Source: Prosthecobacter fusiformis (GTDB taxonomy: Bacteria; Verrucomicrobiota; Verrucomicrobiia; Verrucomicrobiales; Verrucomicrobiaceae). From it: a stretch of DNA of 64,000 nucleotides. The DNA lies in the NCBI RefSeq assembly GCF_004364345.1, contig NZ_SOCA01000001.1:1-64000 (forward strand). The letters are read 5' to 3'. Position numbers and translations under genes: made by a program. Shown here in pieces: positions 37,239 to 45,760 of this stretch. Each line of letters begins with the position of its first letter. Within the stretch, counting starts at the first letter, position 1. The notes below the pieces were generated by a model. That model was not told where the DNA came from and searched no databases. It saw only the letters and a program-made list of their open reading frames with translations.

Positions 37239-37775
37239 ATGAACTCCATCAACAATCAGCAGCAGGAAACCAATCACGAAGACCTCATCGCCCAGGATGC
37301 AGTCGAAAAAATCAAAGAAATGGTCGCCCGGGCGCAGACCTGTTTTTTCTGCACCTGCGTCACCACCCAGGGCTCCACCCAGGCCCGCCCCATGGCCGTC
37401 CAGGAAGTGGATGATGAAGGGAACCTGTGGTTCCTCAGCGCGGATGATAGCCATAAAAACGAGCAGCTCGCCCATGACCCTGCCGTCACCCTGTTTTTCC
37501 AGGGTTCCAAGCATTCGGATTTCCTCCAGCTCAATGGTCACGCCACCGTCTTTCGCGACAACGCCAAGATCAAAGAACTTTGGGAACCCGTCATCCGTAC
37601 CTGGTTCACCGGCGGTGTCGATGACCCCCGCATCACCATCATCAAAGTGACCCCTTCAGATGGTTATTATTGGGATACCAAACACGGCAATGCCGTCGCC
37701 GGTCTCAAAATCCTGATCGGTTCACTGCTCGGCAAAACCATGGACGATTCCATCGAAGGCCGCCTCTCCGTGTGA
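37239..37775 (+). CDS. PPOX-family flavin-binding protein (general stress protein 26-like)
   Basis: A 178-residue protein of the pyridoxamine-5'-phosphate-oxidase-like split-barrel family. FFCTCVTTQGSTQARPMAVQ (about residue 35), LWFLSADDSHKNEQL and VTLFFQGS match general stress protein 26, which binds FMN or FAD and may act as a reductase; the exact reaction is unknown. I start at the ATG at 37239; an in-frame GTG at 37221 adds six residues. It follows the transglutaminase gene by 133 bases in the same direction, so it may or may not belong to that operon. Confidence 0.88.
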   Translation: MNSINNQQQETNHEDLIAQDAVEKIKEMVARAQTCFFCTCVTTQGSTQARPMAVQEVDDEGNLWFLSADDSHKNEQLAHDPAVTLFFQGSKHSDFLQLNGHATVFRDNAKIKELWEPVIRTWFTGGVDDPRITIIKVTPSDGYYWDTKHGNAVAGLKILIGSLLGKTMDDSIEGRLSV

Positions 37776-37797
37776 TCAGCGGACGTATCCGCTACCC

Positions 37798-38589
37798 CTA
37801 CCAGATCCCCAATACCTCCAGGCATTCCAACGCGGTCGGAATACGTTTCTTCGCGTCCTCCATCGACGGTATTCTCGCATTCAGGGCAAAGGGGTAGCTT
37901 CGTCCGCCTTTATCCACCCAGCCGACCCACCAACCAATCTGGTCCCCCTTCGTCCCGGACCAGCCCGTCTTTCCATAGATCACCGCGTCAGCCTTTGTTT
38001 CATAAAAGGTCAGCACTTTTACTGCTTCCAGCGTTTCTTTTTTCAGGGGCAGTTCACCCGCCGTCAGCCGCCGCAGAAAGTCCACCTGCCCCAGGGCAGA
38101 GATCTCCATCGGCCCCTCTAGCCAAAATCTCCGCCCGATGTCCTCCCCGGTCTGCTCATTCCCATACTTAAAGGCGGTCAAATGCGTCTTCAATCTCTCC
38201 AGGCCGATCCGTTTCGCCACTTGGTGGAAAATGGCCACGTTGGAAAGCTTCATCGCTTCCTTCAGGTTCATGTCCCGTTCCCACTCCTTCATCCATTCCT
38301 TCGTTCCGCCATAGGGGATCACTTCGTCCACATCCCGCACCGCCCCCGTATCCAGACCGATGAGCGCCATCGGGATCTTAAATGTGGAAGCAGGAAGAAA
38401 CCTCTCCTCCGCCCGCTTCGGATTATAAACGTGCAATGTCTCCGTTCGCGGATCCAAAACCACAAAACACCCCTCCAGCCCCCGCTTCTTAAAACACACT
38501 TCCAGTCCAGGCTCCTCCACCTGCTTTTGAGCCAAAAGCTGAGCCACCAGCCCAAAGAGGGAAACCGCCAATAAAAGGGATCGCATCAT
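37798..38589 (-). CDS. Class D beta-lactamase (OXA-like)
   Basis: A 263-residue secreted serine beta-lactamase/penicillin-binding-like protein with a signal peptide (to about residue 21). All class D motifs are present: STFK (about residue 68; catalytic Ser and carboxylable Lys), SNV (about 115), YGN (about 141), a WLEGP omega-loop segment (about 158) and KTGWSG (about 206). The length fits OXA enzymes. It should hydrolyse penicillins in the periplasm, though resistance cannot be inferred from sequence alone. No integron, IS or regulator is adjacent, and codon use matches the neighbours, so it looks like a resident chromosomal gene. It is convergent with the PPOX gene. Confidence 0.93.
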   Translation of the reverse strand: MMRSLLLAVSLFGLVAQLLAQKQVEEPGLEVCFKKRGLEGCFVVLDPRTETLHVYNPKRAEERFLPASTFKIPMALIGLDTGAVRDVDEVIPYGGTKEWMKEWERDMNLKEAMKLSNVAIFHQVAKRIGLERLKTHLTAFKYGNEQTGEDIGRRFWLEGPMEISALGQVDFLRRLTAGELPLKKETLEAVKVLTFYETKADAVIYGKTGWSGTKGDQIGWWVGWVDKGGRSYPFALNARIPSMEDAKKRIPTALECLEVLGIW

Positions 38590-38719
38590 TCACCCTTCAT
38601 AGCTCAATCCACAGGCGAAAAAAAGTTTCCTCACAAGTATAAATCCCTCACTCCTCCTCCCTGCTCCACCCCTCATCACCCTTGCCTCCCTGCTCTCCCC
38701 TTGCTACCAATGCATCCGC

Positions 38720-40345
38720 ATGACACGTGCCCGTTGGATCATCGCCAGTTCCTGGCTCCTGCTGTTCTGGCTCATCGCCGGCGCAGTCTGGGCACCTGCG
38801 CTCCAGCGGCAGCTTGAAGCCAGCGCCACCACCTCGCTGCGCGGACTGGAGACTGGCTATCCCGCTGTCACCGTGACCTTCAGCGGACAGCACGCCCACC
38901 TCAGCGGCAAAGTACGTCATCCCAGCGAGCGCCAGGAAATCGAATCGCGCATCGCCGAAAAACTGAAAGCTCCGGGGCTATTCAAATCCGCTTGGAATCC
39001 CGTCGCGCGTGTGCGCAATGACATCGCTGTTTTCCCCTACCCTCCCGGCTGGCTGCTTCTCGCGGCCCAGGGTCCCCGCGCCATCGTTCACGGCACCCTG
39101 GCCAGTGATTATGAAGCCCGGGATATCAGCCAGCAAATCCAGGATCGCTGGGCCAAACTGGGCGGCCGCATCACCAGCCAGTTCAAGACGGACTTCTCAC
39201 GCTTTGATGAAGCCCCCGGCATCCAGCCCACACTGGATCAGCTCCCACCTCCCCGCCACGAAGGCGGTGGCGATACCGCTCAGGTCCACCTCGCACGCCC
39301 CGGCACCCTTTGGGAAAGGCTCACCCTAGATGCTCCCGATGACCTTTTACGCCAGCAGTTCGCCTCATATCCCATCAGCGATGCCGAGTGGGAAAAGTAC
39401 ATCCAGCCCGCCCTGGCGCAGACCCGCCGTTATCAGCAGAATGAGCGCGCCCGCATCGCCGAAGCCGCGCATCAGGCCAGCCTGCCTCCCCCACACGTCT
39501 TCTTCGCCGCACGGGATAAGCGCCTGCTCATTCGGGGTGAGCTGGCCAGCCTCAAGATCAAGCGCGAGCTGCTGAACCTCATCATCGGCACCTTCCCGGA
39601 ATGGCGCGTGCTGGATGACCTCCGCGTCAATGACCAGCGCCGCGCCGTCGCTGAATTCGGCCCCATCACCACCGCCCTCTTGCCTTTGCAAATCGAGCCC
39701 ACGCCAGGCAAATCCCTCGCCCTCGGCCTCTCCGGCAGTGCCTGGCAATTTGTGGACTGGCAGGTCGGCGCAGATGGCCAGCCCTGGAAGGCCCTGCTAC
39801 CTCCGGACCTACCACCCGCCTTGCTTCAGGAGGATAGCCGCATGGTCACCCAGTGGCTGCAAGGCAATGCCCAGGGCATCCCCACCCTGCCCATCCCCGC
39901 GCAGCCCAGCTTCCTCACCCTCACCCTCCTTCCGGACAAAGTCATCCTGGCCGGCCAACTGGCTGAAGAAGGATTGCGCACCCAGTTGATCGAAGCCGCC
40001 CGCCGCGCTTATGCGGGCCAGGCGGTCATTTTTTCGGAGGCCCTCCTCGCCCGTGGCACCTGCCAGCCCACAACAGATGTGGAGCAGACCATCCGCAGCT
40101 TCCCCCATCTGCCCCAGGAAAATGACGCCCCCGTCGTCGCCTTTGCCCAGCCCGGTCAGGTGTGGAAAAGCCTGCCCGCCACAGAGGCACTGCTGGCTCC
40201 AGGTGCTCTCAGCAAAAGCGGCCTTACCCCCCTCGGCTTCCCCGCGGCCATGGCGGAGGATACCTTCGCCGCAGAGGCCTACGATCACATCCGCCATCAC
40301 CTGCGCCAGCCGCCCACCCCTGTTCAGGAAAACCCCGCACGCTGA
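38720..40345 (+). CDS. Membrane-anchored protein with repeated BON-like modules
   Basis: A 541-residue protein with one N-terminal transmembrane helix (about 7-27) and a long extracytoplasmic part. Several segments read as BON-like alpha/beta modules: VTVTFSGQHAHLSGKVRHPSER-type (about residues 50-75), AIVHGTLASDYEARDISQQI, LLIRGELASLKIKRELLNLI and VILAGQLAEEGLRTQLIEAA, each a short strand pair followed by a helix. BON modules bind lipids or link to OmpA-like partners (as in mycobacterial ArfA), but no OmpA domain is present. Function is unknown. The small coiled-coil gene follows after 18 bases and is probably co-transcribed. Confidence 0.75.
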   Translation: MTRARWIIASSWLLLFWLIAGAVWAPALQRQLEASATTSLRGLETGYPAVTVTFSGQHAHLSGKVRHPSERQEIESRIAEKLKAPGLFKSAWNPVARVRNDIAVFPYPPGWLLLAAQGPRAIVHGTLASDYEARDISQQIQDRWAKLGGRITSQFKTDFSRFDEAPGIQPTLDQLPPPRHEGGGDTAQVHLARPGTLWERLTLDAPDDLLRQQFASYPISDAEWEKYIQPALAQTRRYQQNERARIAEAAHQASLPPPHVFFAARDKRLLIRGELASLKIKRELLNLIIGTFPEWRVLDDLRVNDQRRAVAEFGPITTALLPLQIEPTPGKSLALGLSGSAWQFVDWQVGADGQPWKALLPPDLPPALLQEDSRMVTQWLQGNAQGIPTLPIPAQPSFLTLTLLPDKVILAGQLAEEGLRTQLIEAARRAYAGQAVIFSEALLARGTCQPTTDVEQTIRSFPHLPQENDAPVVAFAQPGQVWKSLPATEALLAPGALSKSGLTPLGFPAAMAEDTFAAEAYDHIRHHLRQPPTPVQENPAR

Positions 40346-40363
40346 TTTCCCCCCACCCTCATC

Positions 40364-40876
40364 ATGGAAGGCTACCTCTGGCTCCTGCTCCAAACTCTGC
40401 CGCTGCTCACCGCCGCTGCAGCCGTCTTTTTCATCCTCGGCTGGCGCTGGCGTGGCCAGGACAGCCGCCGCGACGAACAGACGCAGAGCCATCAGATAGA
40501 TGCCGAAAACATTGAGGCCAACGCCGCCCGCCAGGAACGTGACGAAGCACGGGCTCTGGAAGAAAAGCTCCGCCAAAAACTCGCCGAAACCCAGGCTGAG
40601 CTGAAGGAATCCACCGACCGCCAGACCCAGTTCCAAAAAGAAATTCTGCGTCTTTCGGACGAACTGAAAGCCGCCCAGCAGGCTCTCGCGGAGAAACCCT
40701 CGCACGAGCCAGCCCCACCCGCAGTACCAGATCCAGAGCCTGTCTCCAAGCCCGCCGCCCCCGCCGCAAAGAAGCCGCGCACCAAATCACCCAAGGAGCC
40801 AAGATCACCCAAATCCTCCTCCGACCCCAAGCCCAAAAAGCCCCGCTCTCCCAAACCTTCCAGTCCGGCCGAGTGA
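40364..40876 (+). CDS. Membrane-anchored coiled-coil protein with Lys/Pro-rich tail
   Basis: A 170-residue protein: one N-terminal helix (about 6-27), a charged coiled coil (about 35-110, heptads rich in Glu, Arg, Ala and Leu) and a low-complexity C-terminal tail of repeated PKSP/KKPR-like units (about 120-170). The tail resembles histone-H1-like or DNA/polyanion-binding tails. I recognise no family. It is in an operon with the BON-like protein and may tether it or bind the cell envelope. Confidence 0.7.
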   Translation: MEGYLWLLLQTLPLLTAAAAVFFILGWRWRGQDSRRDEQTQSHQIDAENIEANAARQERDEARALEEKLRQKLAETQAELKESTDRQTQFQKEILRLSDELKAAQQALAEKPSHEPAPPAVPDPEPVSKPAAPAAKKPRTKSPKEPRSPKSSSDPKPKKPRSPKPSSPAE

Positions 40877-40960
40877 GCACCATTTGAAAGAACTAGGTTC
40901 CATGTGATCTCCCCACCTCGGCTCCCGGAGGGAGCGGGGACAGATGCATTCAGCTTTTCG

Positions 40961-41587
40961 TTAGACCCTCACCAGCCCCCGCCGGATGGCCTCCGCTGTA
41001 GCCTGCGCACGGTCATTCACTTTCAGCTTCAGCAGGATGCGGCTCACATGCTGCTTTACCGTATCCTCACCGATACCCAGCGTGGCTGCGATTTCCTTGT
41101 TCGCATTTCCCTGCGTCACCAGTGTCAGGATCTCACGCTCACGCGGCGTGATCTCTGGCTCGGCCGTGCGCTCTCGCAGCCGCGCCTCAAGGTCAGCAGG
41201 CAGCCACTTTTTACCCTGGGCCACACTGCGGATAGCAGCGAGCAAATCATCGCGTGAGGAAGATTTTTGCAGATAACCCAGCGCACCCGCTCTTAGTGCC
41301 GCTTGCACCTCCTCATCTCGGGCAAAGGTGGAAAACATCAGCACCCTGGCTTCCGCATAGTCCGCCATCAGCCGCATCGTTGTTTCGATCCCCGATATGC
41401 CCGGCAGTTGCAGGTCCATCAGCACCACCGTCGGCTTCAGTTTCGCATACGCCTCCAGGGCCAGTTCCCCACGGTCCACCTCTCCGGTCACCCTCAGGTC
41501 ATCCTCCAGTTCCAAAGAAGCAGCCAGGCCACTGCGCACGACAAAGTGGTCGTCCACGAGAAGAAGAGTGAGGGTCGTATCAGCCAT
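40961..41587 (-). CDS. NarL/FixJ-family response regulator
   Basis: A 208-residue regulator with receiver motifs LLLVDDHFV, phosphoacceptor in VLMDLQLPG and lysine in YLQKSSS, and a LuxR-type DNA-binding domain (ITPREREILTLVTQG, NKEIAATLGIGEDTVKQHV). The start at 41587 lies inside the end of the kinase gene (8-base overlap), so the two are coupled. The partner kinase is certainly the upstream gene. The target promoters are unknown. Confidence 0.94.
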   Translation of the reverse strand: MADTTLTLLLVDDHFVVRSGLAASLELEDDLRVTGEVDRGELALEAYAKLKPTVVLMDLQLPGISGIETTMRLMADYAEARVLMFSTFARDEEVQAALRAGALGYLQKSSSRDDLLAAIRSVAQGKKWLPADLEARLRERTAEPEITPREREILTLVTQGNANKEIAATLGIGEDTVKQHVSRILLKLKVNDRAQATAEAIRRGLVRV

Positions 41588-43682
41588 GATCAGTCAGAGA
41601 AAAAAGGGGTAAGGTCACGCGCACCTGTGTGCCATGCGGGGTCACATTCAGCCATTCCACCTGCGCACCGATGCGCAGGCAGCGCTCCCGGATGCCCATG
41701 CAGCCGAAGTGTCCGGCCTGACCCTGGGTGGATGTCTGCTCCAGCCCCTGGCCATCGTCTGAAATAGTCAGGCACAGCTCCCCATCCTGGGTCTTTAGCC
41801 CCAGCACAATGGACGACGCATGCGCATGCTTCAGCACATTCGTCACTGCTTCCTGGGCGATCATCCGCAAATGATGCGCCACATGCACTGGCAGCGCAGG
41901 CAGCGGCGGCTCCACCCGCACCTGCACCTCCAGCAGGTCGCTCAGCGTCCGCTCCGCCAGTTCATTCAGCGCCGCAGGCAGGTCCGTCACACTTTCCGGG
42001 TCCGCACGCAGATCCGCCACCAGATTGCGCGCCTCCGTCTGGATGCGCGAAACCAGATGGCGGGAGGTCTCCATCAGGCGCTTCGCCTTGTCTTCCAGCG
42101 GCCTCGTCATCGCTGCATCCAGGCGCAGAGAAAGCCCCGCCAGTTCCTGCTCCAAAGTATCATGAAATTCCCGGGCGATCCTCTGCCGCTCTTCCAGCGC
42201 CGCCTCATGGGTGATCCGCCGCCGCAGTGCCTCCCCCTGCTTGGCCACCTGCCTGCGCAGCAGCGTGATCCAAAGCAGCCCACCCGCCATCACCGCCAGC
42301 AGCAGGCCGATCAGCCCCACCAGTCGCTGCACCGTCCACCAGGACGGCTCGCGTAAAATCACCAGATCCTCCTCACCCCGTAGCAGCAGCATCGCACTCT
42401 CTGGCCGTGAGCGAAACCCCTTGTCCGAGGACGACTCCACCCGGCAGATGCCCGTCAGCCGCAGCAGGGAACCCTGCCTCGGCACATCCCCCCCTTCACG
42501 GGTCGGCAGCAGTGCCCGCATTGGCATCTCGGTCGAAACCAGTCTCAGCTCCCACCCTGAGCCCGTGCGGAAAGCATCCACCAGTTCCGCCTCTAGACTC
42601 ACCAGATCCGCATCCAATGTCCCTTCCAAAATCTCCTTCACCGTCACCTCCACCGGCTCAGCCTCCGCCTCTTCCGCAGCCCCCCCCTCTTCCTTCACCA
42701 GCACTGCATCCACTAGGCTGGCGCTGAATCCATCCATGTTAGGGAAACCAGCCACATCCAGCCTCTGGCCAGGCTTTAAAGACAGGGGCCTCGTCAGCCT
42801 CAAGGCCAGTGCCGCAGGCCGCACCTTATCCTCCGTACCTTTAAGCCTGGGGGAAGAAGGCACCACCGCCTCAGCCGTCAGATCCCGGATAAAAACCTGC
42901 CCGTCAGGAAAAGCCGCCAGCACCGTCCCCGCCGTCCGCACCCGGTGGCCAAAGTCTTCCATCCGTGCCGGGTCAAAACGCAGCAGCCGCGCCGCAGGCA
43001 GGACCTCCAGCGCCTCCAGCGCCGGGGCCGCTTTGACTATTTTCACATCGCTCCAGTCACTCACCCGCAGATAGGGAAACACCAGTTGCCGCCGGTCATT
43101 GATCCCCCCTGCTGCCAGCGCGGTGATTTGTAGGCGCGCATCCACCCACTCCTCCTGTTTTTCCGGCAACGGCGCATCCACCCGGACCTCCACCACCCGG
43201 CTGCCTAACGCCAAGTGCAGTACAGATCTGTTTTCCTCCGGCACCGACAGACGCCGCCCGATGCCCTCCACCTGCACCATTTGATAATGGAACCTCCCCG
43301 TAGCCAAGTCCTCATACCCCGCAGGCACAGGCACCGGAGGCTCCCCGGACCCCAGTAGATCATAAGACTGCGCCTCCACTCCCGTGAGATAAAGTCCCGG
43401 CACACTTCTCCCCTTCACCAGCACCCGGTCACCCACCTTCAAGCTTTTGACCCGTCGGCTGGCCCGGAAAAAAGTCCCCCCCGTCTCATCCTGAACGAAG
43501 ACCGTTCCCCCTCCAGGGGATTCGATAAAACCCACCACTGCCTGCAGTTCCACCGGCACTCCCGTCAGAGCCACATCCGGCGGCAGCCCCCTCACCTCCG
43601 CCGCTCGCGTCAGCACCTCCTGGGCCTGGCCGCCAAGCGCCAGTCCAAGAACAAGACATGCCAATATCCCGAGTCGAGTCAT
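41580..43682 (-). CDS. Sensor histidine kinase, paralogue of 22420-24525
   Basis: A 700-residue kinase with a signal peptide (MTRLGILACLVLGLALGGQA), about 420 periplasmic residues of beta-rich OB-fold-like repeats (for example GTVFVQDETGGTFF and GSLLRLTGICRV), a juxtamembrane PSWWTVQRL, a transmembrane helix (about 452-472), the phosphoacceptor in REFHDTLEQE (about H506) and a HATPase domain (AQEAVTNVLKHA, DDGQGL, GCMGIRERC). Domain order, the PSWWT element and the LTGIC phrase are shared with the kinase at 22420, so they arose by duplication. GGGGGGAG just before the ATG at 43682 is a rare good ribosome site here. Confidence 0.92.
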   Translation of the reverse strand: MTRLGILACLVLGLALGGQAQEVLTRAAEVRGLPPDVALTGVPVELQAVVGFIESPGGGTVFVQDETGGTFFRASRRVKSLKVGDRVLVKGRSVPGLYLTGVEAQSYDLLGSGEPPVPVPAGYEDLATGRFHYQMVQVEGIGRRLSVPEENRSVLHLALGSRVVEVRVDAPLPEKQEEWVDARLQITALAAGGINDRRQLVFPYLRVSDWSDVKIVKAAPALEALEVLPAARLLRFDPARMEDFGHRVRTAGTVLAAFPDGQVFIRDLTAEAVVPSSPRLKGTEDKVRPAALALRLTRPLSLKPGQRLDVAGFPNMDGFSASLVDAVLVKEEGGAAEEAEAEPVEVTVKEILEGTLDADLVSLEAELVDAFRTGSGWELRLVSTEMPMRALLPTREGGDVPRQGSLLRLTGICRVESSSDKGFRSRPESAMLLLRGEEDLVILREPSWWTVQRLVGLIGLLLAVMAGGLLWITLLRRQVAKQGEALRRRITHEAALEERQRIAREFHDTLEQELAGLSLRLDAAMTRPLEDKAKRLMETSRHLVSRIQTEARNLVADLRADPESVTDLPAALNELAERTLSDLLEVQVRVEPPLPALPVHVAHHLRMIAQEAVTNVLKHAHASSIVLGLKTQDGELCLTISDDGQGLEQTSTQGQAGHFGCMGIRERCLRIGAQVEWLNVTPHGTQVRVTLPLFSLTDHG

Positions 43683-43858
43683 CTCCCCCCAATGGACCCC
43701 CACCCGCCCCCAAATGCAACCCGCGCCATACCTCTCTTTCGTGAGGGTTCGCAAAACATCTCAATGATGTCCGCTTCGTCCTTACCCATTCCCCTTTGTG
43801 AACAGCCCTACCGTCACACTGTCACACTGTCCAGCCCACCATGCTTGCAATCTCCACC

Positions 43859-43886
43859 TTTTACTATATCATAAAATAGTGTAAAA
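43859..43886. promoter_or_regulatory. AT-rich inverted repeat
   Basis: TTTTACTAT and ATAGTGTAAAA form an imperfect dyad around a 7-base AT spacer, 177 bases upstream of the kinase start at 43682. It may be a promoter or operator of the kinase/regulator pair. Confidence 0.3.
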
Positions 43887-43913
43887 CAAATGACACCAAA
43901 CCCCCTCTCTTCA

Positions 43914-43951
43914 AAATCTTGTTAATCCTACAATCCTGGTAATCCTGTAAA
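43914..43951. repeat. AATCCTG-type short repeat
   Basis: Four successive blocks begin AATC: AATCTTGTT, AATCCTAC, AATCCTGGT, AATCCTGTAA, with 8- or 9-nt spacing. Confidence 0.7.
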
Positions 43952-43968
43952 AAAATGCCCGCCCGTCC

Positions 43969-44096
43969 ATTCCCCATCCGGGGACACTGGGGACCGATGG
44001 GGAAAACCATCCCCATCGCCAACCTCTTGATTTACAATCCATTACCCACCAAAATCCCAAATGGGGAAAAAACAAAAATCATCCCCATCCCCCATT
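43969..44096 (-). repeat. Dispersed intergenic repeat, copy B
   Basis: The reverse complement begins AATGGGGGATGGGGATGA and continues TTTTTGTTTTTTCCCCAT, then TTTGGGATTTTGGTG, and later GGTTGGCGATGGGGATGG and TTTTCCCCAT, matching copy A at 13947-14090 in the same order with small indels. The two copies face opposite ways. Confidence 0.8.
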
Positions 44097-44224
44097 ACAT
44101 CATAAAAAAATATCATCCATCACACTTCAAAGCCCCCCAAGACCCCCATTCTCCGCCACCTCTGCCTCACCGCCCCTCTGCGGCCATCCACCCAACCCAA
44201 AAACACCCTCTTAAACAGTCCATG

Positions 44225-44249
44225 ACTGAGCACTGAGCACTGAGCACTG
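44225..44249. repeat. ACTGAGC heptanucleotide array, second locus
   Basis: Three exact ACTGAGC units plus ACTG, 62 bases before the Ada-AlkA start and on the same relative side of dispersed repeat B as the array at 13811 is of copy A. Confidence 0.9.
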
Positions 44250-44311
44250 CCCCCTCACCACCCCGTCCGAAAACTGCCAGCGCATCTCTCATTCCCTGCC
44301 ATCTTCCTTCC

Positions 44312-45760
44312 ATGAAACTGACCGACGCCAACTGCTACACCGCCCTCCAGGCGCGGGATGCACGGTTTGATGGCGTCTTCTTCACGGGTGTCAAAACCAC
44401 CGGCATTTATTGCCGCCCCATCTGCCCGGCCCGCACCCCAGCCCCCAGTTCCTGCACCTTTTACCCCACCGCCAGCGCGGCAGAATCCGCAGGCTTCCGC
44501 CCCTGCCTGCGCTGCCGTCCGGAACTCGCCCCCGGCTGCCAGGGCAGTTCCCTGGCGGAGGCCGTCCTCCGTCGCCTTCAGGAACGTGCGGTCGAAGGCA
44601 CCCGCCTCGAAGATCTGGACCAGGATCTCGGCCTCAGTTCCCGCCAGGTACGCCGCCTTCTCGAAAAAGAATTTGGAGTCACCCCGCTCCAGGTCATCCA
44701 GACCCAGCGCCTGCTCCTGGCCAAGCAGCTTCTCCAGGAAACCTCCCAGCCGATCAGCGAGATTGCCCTGGCCGCTGGCTTCCGCAGCCTGCGCACCTTC
44801 AACGCCCTCTTTAAAGAGCGCTACCACCTCGCCCCCAGTGCCTGTCGCCGTTCCACCAGCAAACCCAAAACGGGCGAAGGTATCCGCCTGCGCCTGGCCT
44901 ACCGCGCCCCCTTGGCCTGGGAGGCCCTCATGGATTATTTCCGCAGCCGTCTGGTTCCCGGCGTGGAGGAAATCGAAGGCCGTGAATACCGTCGCACCGT
45001 GGCTCTCGGGCAGGCCAGTGGCTGGATGCGCGTCTGGCCCCATGAAACGGAAGCCGTTTTGATCGTCGAAGTCTCCCCTTCCCTCACCCGTCATCTCGGC
45101 GCGGTACAATCAAGAGTTAGGCGCATGTTTGACCTCGATGCCCGGCCCGATGCCATCCTGGAAGTGCTCGGCTCAGATCCCCTTCTTGCGCCCGTTTTTC
45201 ATCACTTCCCCGGCCTCCGTGTCGGTGGGGCCTGGGACAGCTTTGAACTGGCCGTCCGCGCCGTGCTCGGCCAGCAGATCACCGTGACCGCCGCCACCAC
45301 GCTCTCTGGCAGGCTCGCCGCTCGCACAGGTACCGCCATTGAGACACCCTTTAAAAATCTGCACCGTCTGGCGATCACGGCCGAGGCCTTGGAAAAACTG
45401 AGTGTGGATGACCTTTGCAATCTCGGGCTCGTTCGTGCCCGTGCCTCAGCCCTCATTCATCTGGCCGCTTCCGCGCTCAAAGGCGGACTCGAGTTTCCTC
45501 CCGGTCTGGACCACGAGGCCGCAGTCGCACGCCTCATTGAGCTGCCCGGCGTCGGCCCCTGGACCGCTCATTACATCGCCATGCGTGCGCTCCGTTTTCC
45601 CGATGCCTTTCCTGCCGCTGATCTTGGTCTGCGCAAGGCCATCGGCAATGGCGAGCTCATCCCCACCAAGCAGGCCGAGTTGCGTTCAGAGCCTTGGCGT
45701 CCTTGGCGCGCCTATGCTGCCGCCGCCCTTTGGAAAAGCCTCTCCCCACTCACCCCATGA
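44312..45760 (+). CDS. Ada-AlkA fusion: DNA-3-methyladenine glycosylase with Ada-type regulator domain
   Basis: A 482-residue repair protein. Residues 1-75 form the Ada metal-binding domain (GIYCRPICPARTP and CLRCRPE, four cysteines), followed by an AraC-type helix-turn-helix (about 85-190; ISEIALAAGFRSLRTFN). Residues 200-480 are an AlkA-like glycosylase with the HhH motif LPGVGPWTAHYIAMR (about 410) and the catalytic Asp in PAADLGLRK. It should sense methyl phosphotriesters through the Cys domain, activate transcription and excise alkylated bases. The methyltransferase gene overlaps its stop codon (ATGA), giving an inducible alkylation-repair operon. Confidence 0.94.
   Translation: MKLTDANCYTALQARDARFDGVFFTGVKTTGIYCRPICPARTPAPSSCTFYPTASAAESAGFRPCLRCRPELAPGCQGSSLAEAVLRRLQERAVEGTRLEDLDQDLGLSSRQVRRLLEKEFGVTPLQVIQTQRLLLAKQLLQETSQPISEIALAAGFRSLRTFNALFKERYHLAPSACRRSTSKPKTGEGIRLRLAYRAPLAWEALMDYFRSRLVPGVEEIEGREYRRTVALGQASGWMRVWPHETEAVLIVEVSPSLTRHLGAVQSRVRRMFDLDARPDAILEVLGSDPLLAPVFHHFPGLRVGGAWDSFELAVRAVLGQQITVTAATTLSGRLAARTGTAIETPFKNLHRLAITAEALEKLSVDDLCNLGLVRARASALIHLAASALKGGLEFPPGLDHEAAVARLIELPGVGPWTAHYIAMRALRFPDAFPAADLGLRKAIGNGELIPTKQAELRSEPWRPWRAYAAAALWKSLSPLTP

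Larger units (their letters stand above)
43683..44311. other. Repeat-rich intergenic region, no gene
   Basis: This 629-base stretch between divergent genes is AT-richer than its surroundings and has no credible coding frame. In order it holds CACACTGT twice (43815-43830), an imperfect A/T dyad (43859-43886), a repeated AATCCT(G) motif at 8- to 9-nt spacing (43914-43951), copy B of the dispersed repeat, a pyrimidine-rich stretch and an ACTGAGC array. Confidence 0.6.

Noticed and set aside
37798-38589. Beta-lactamase gene acquired by transfer
   Set aside because: No integron site, IS or composition shift is visible around it.
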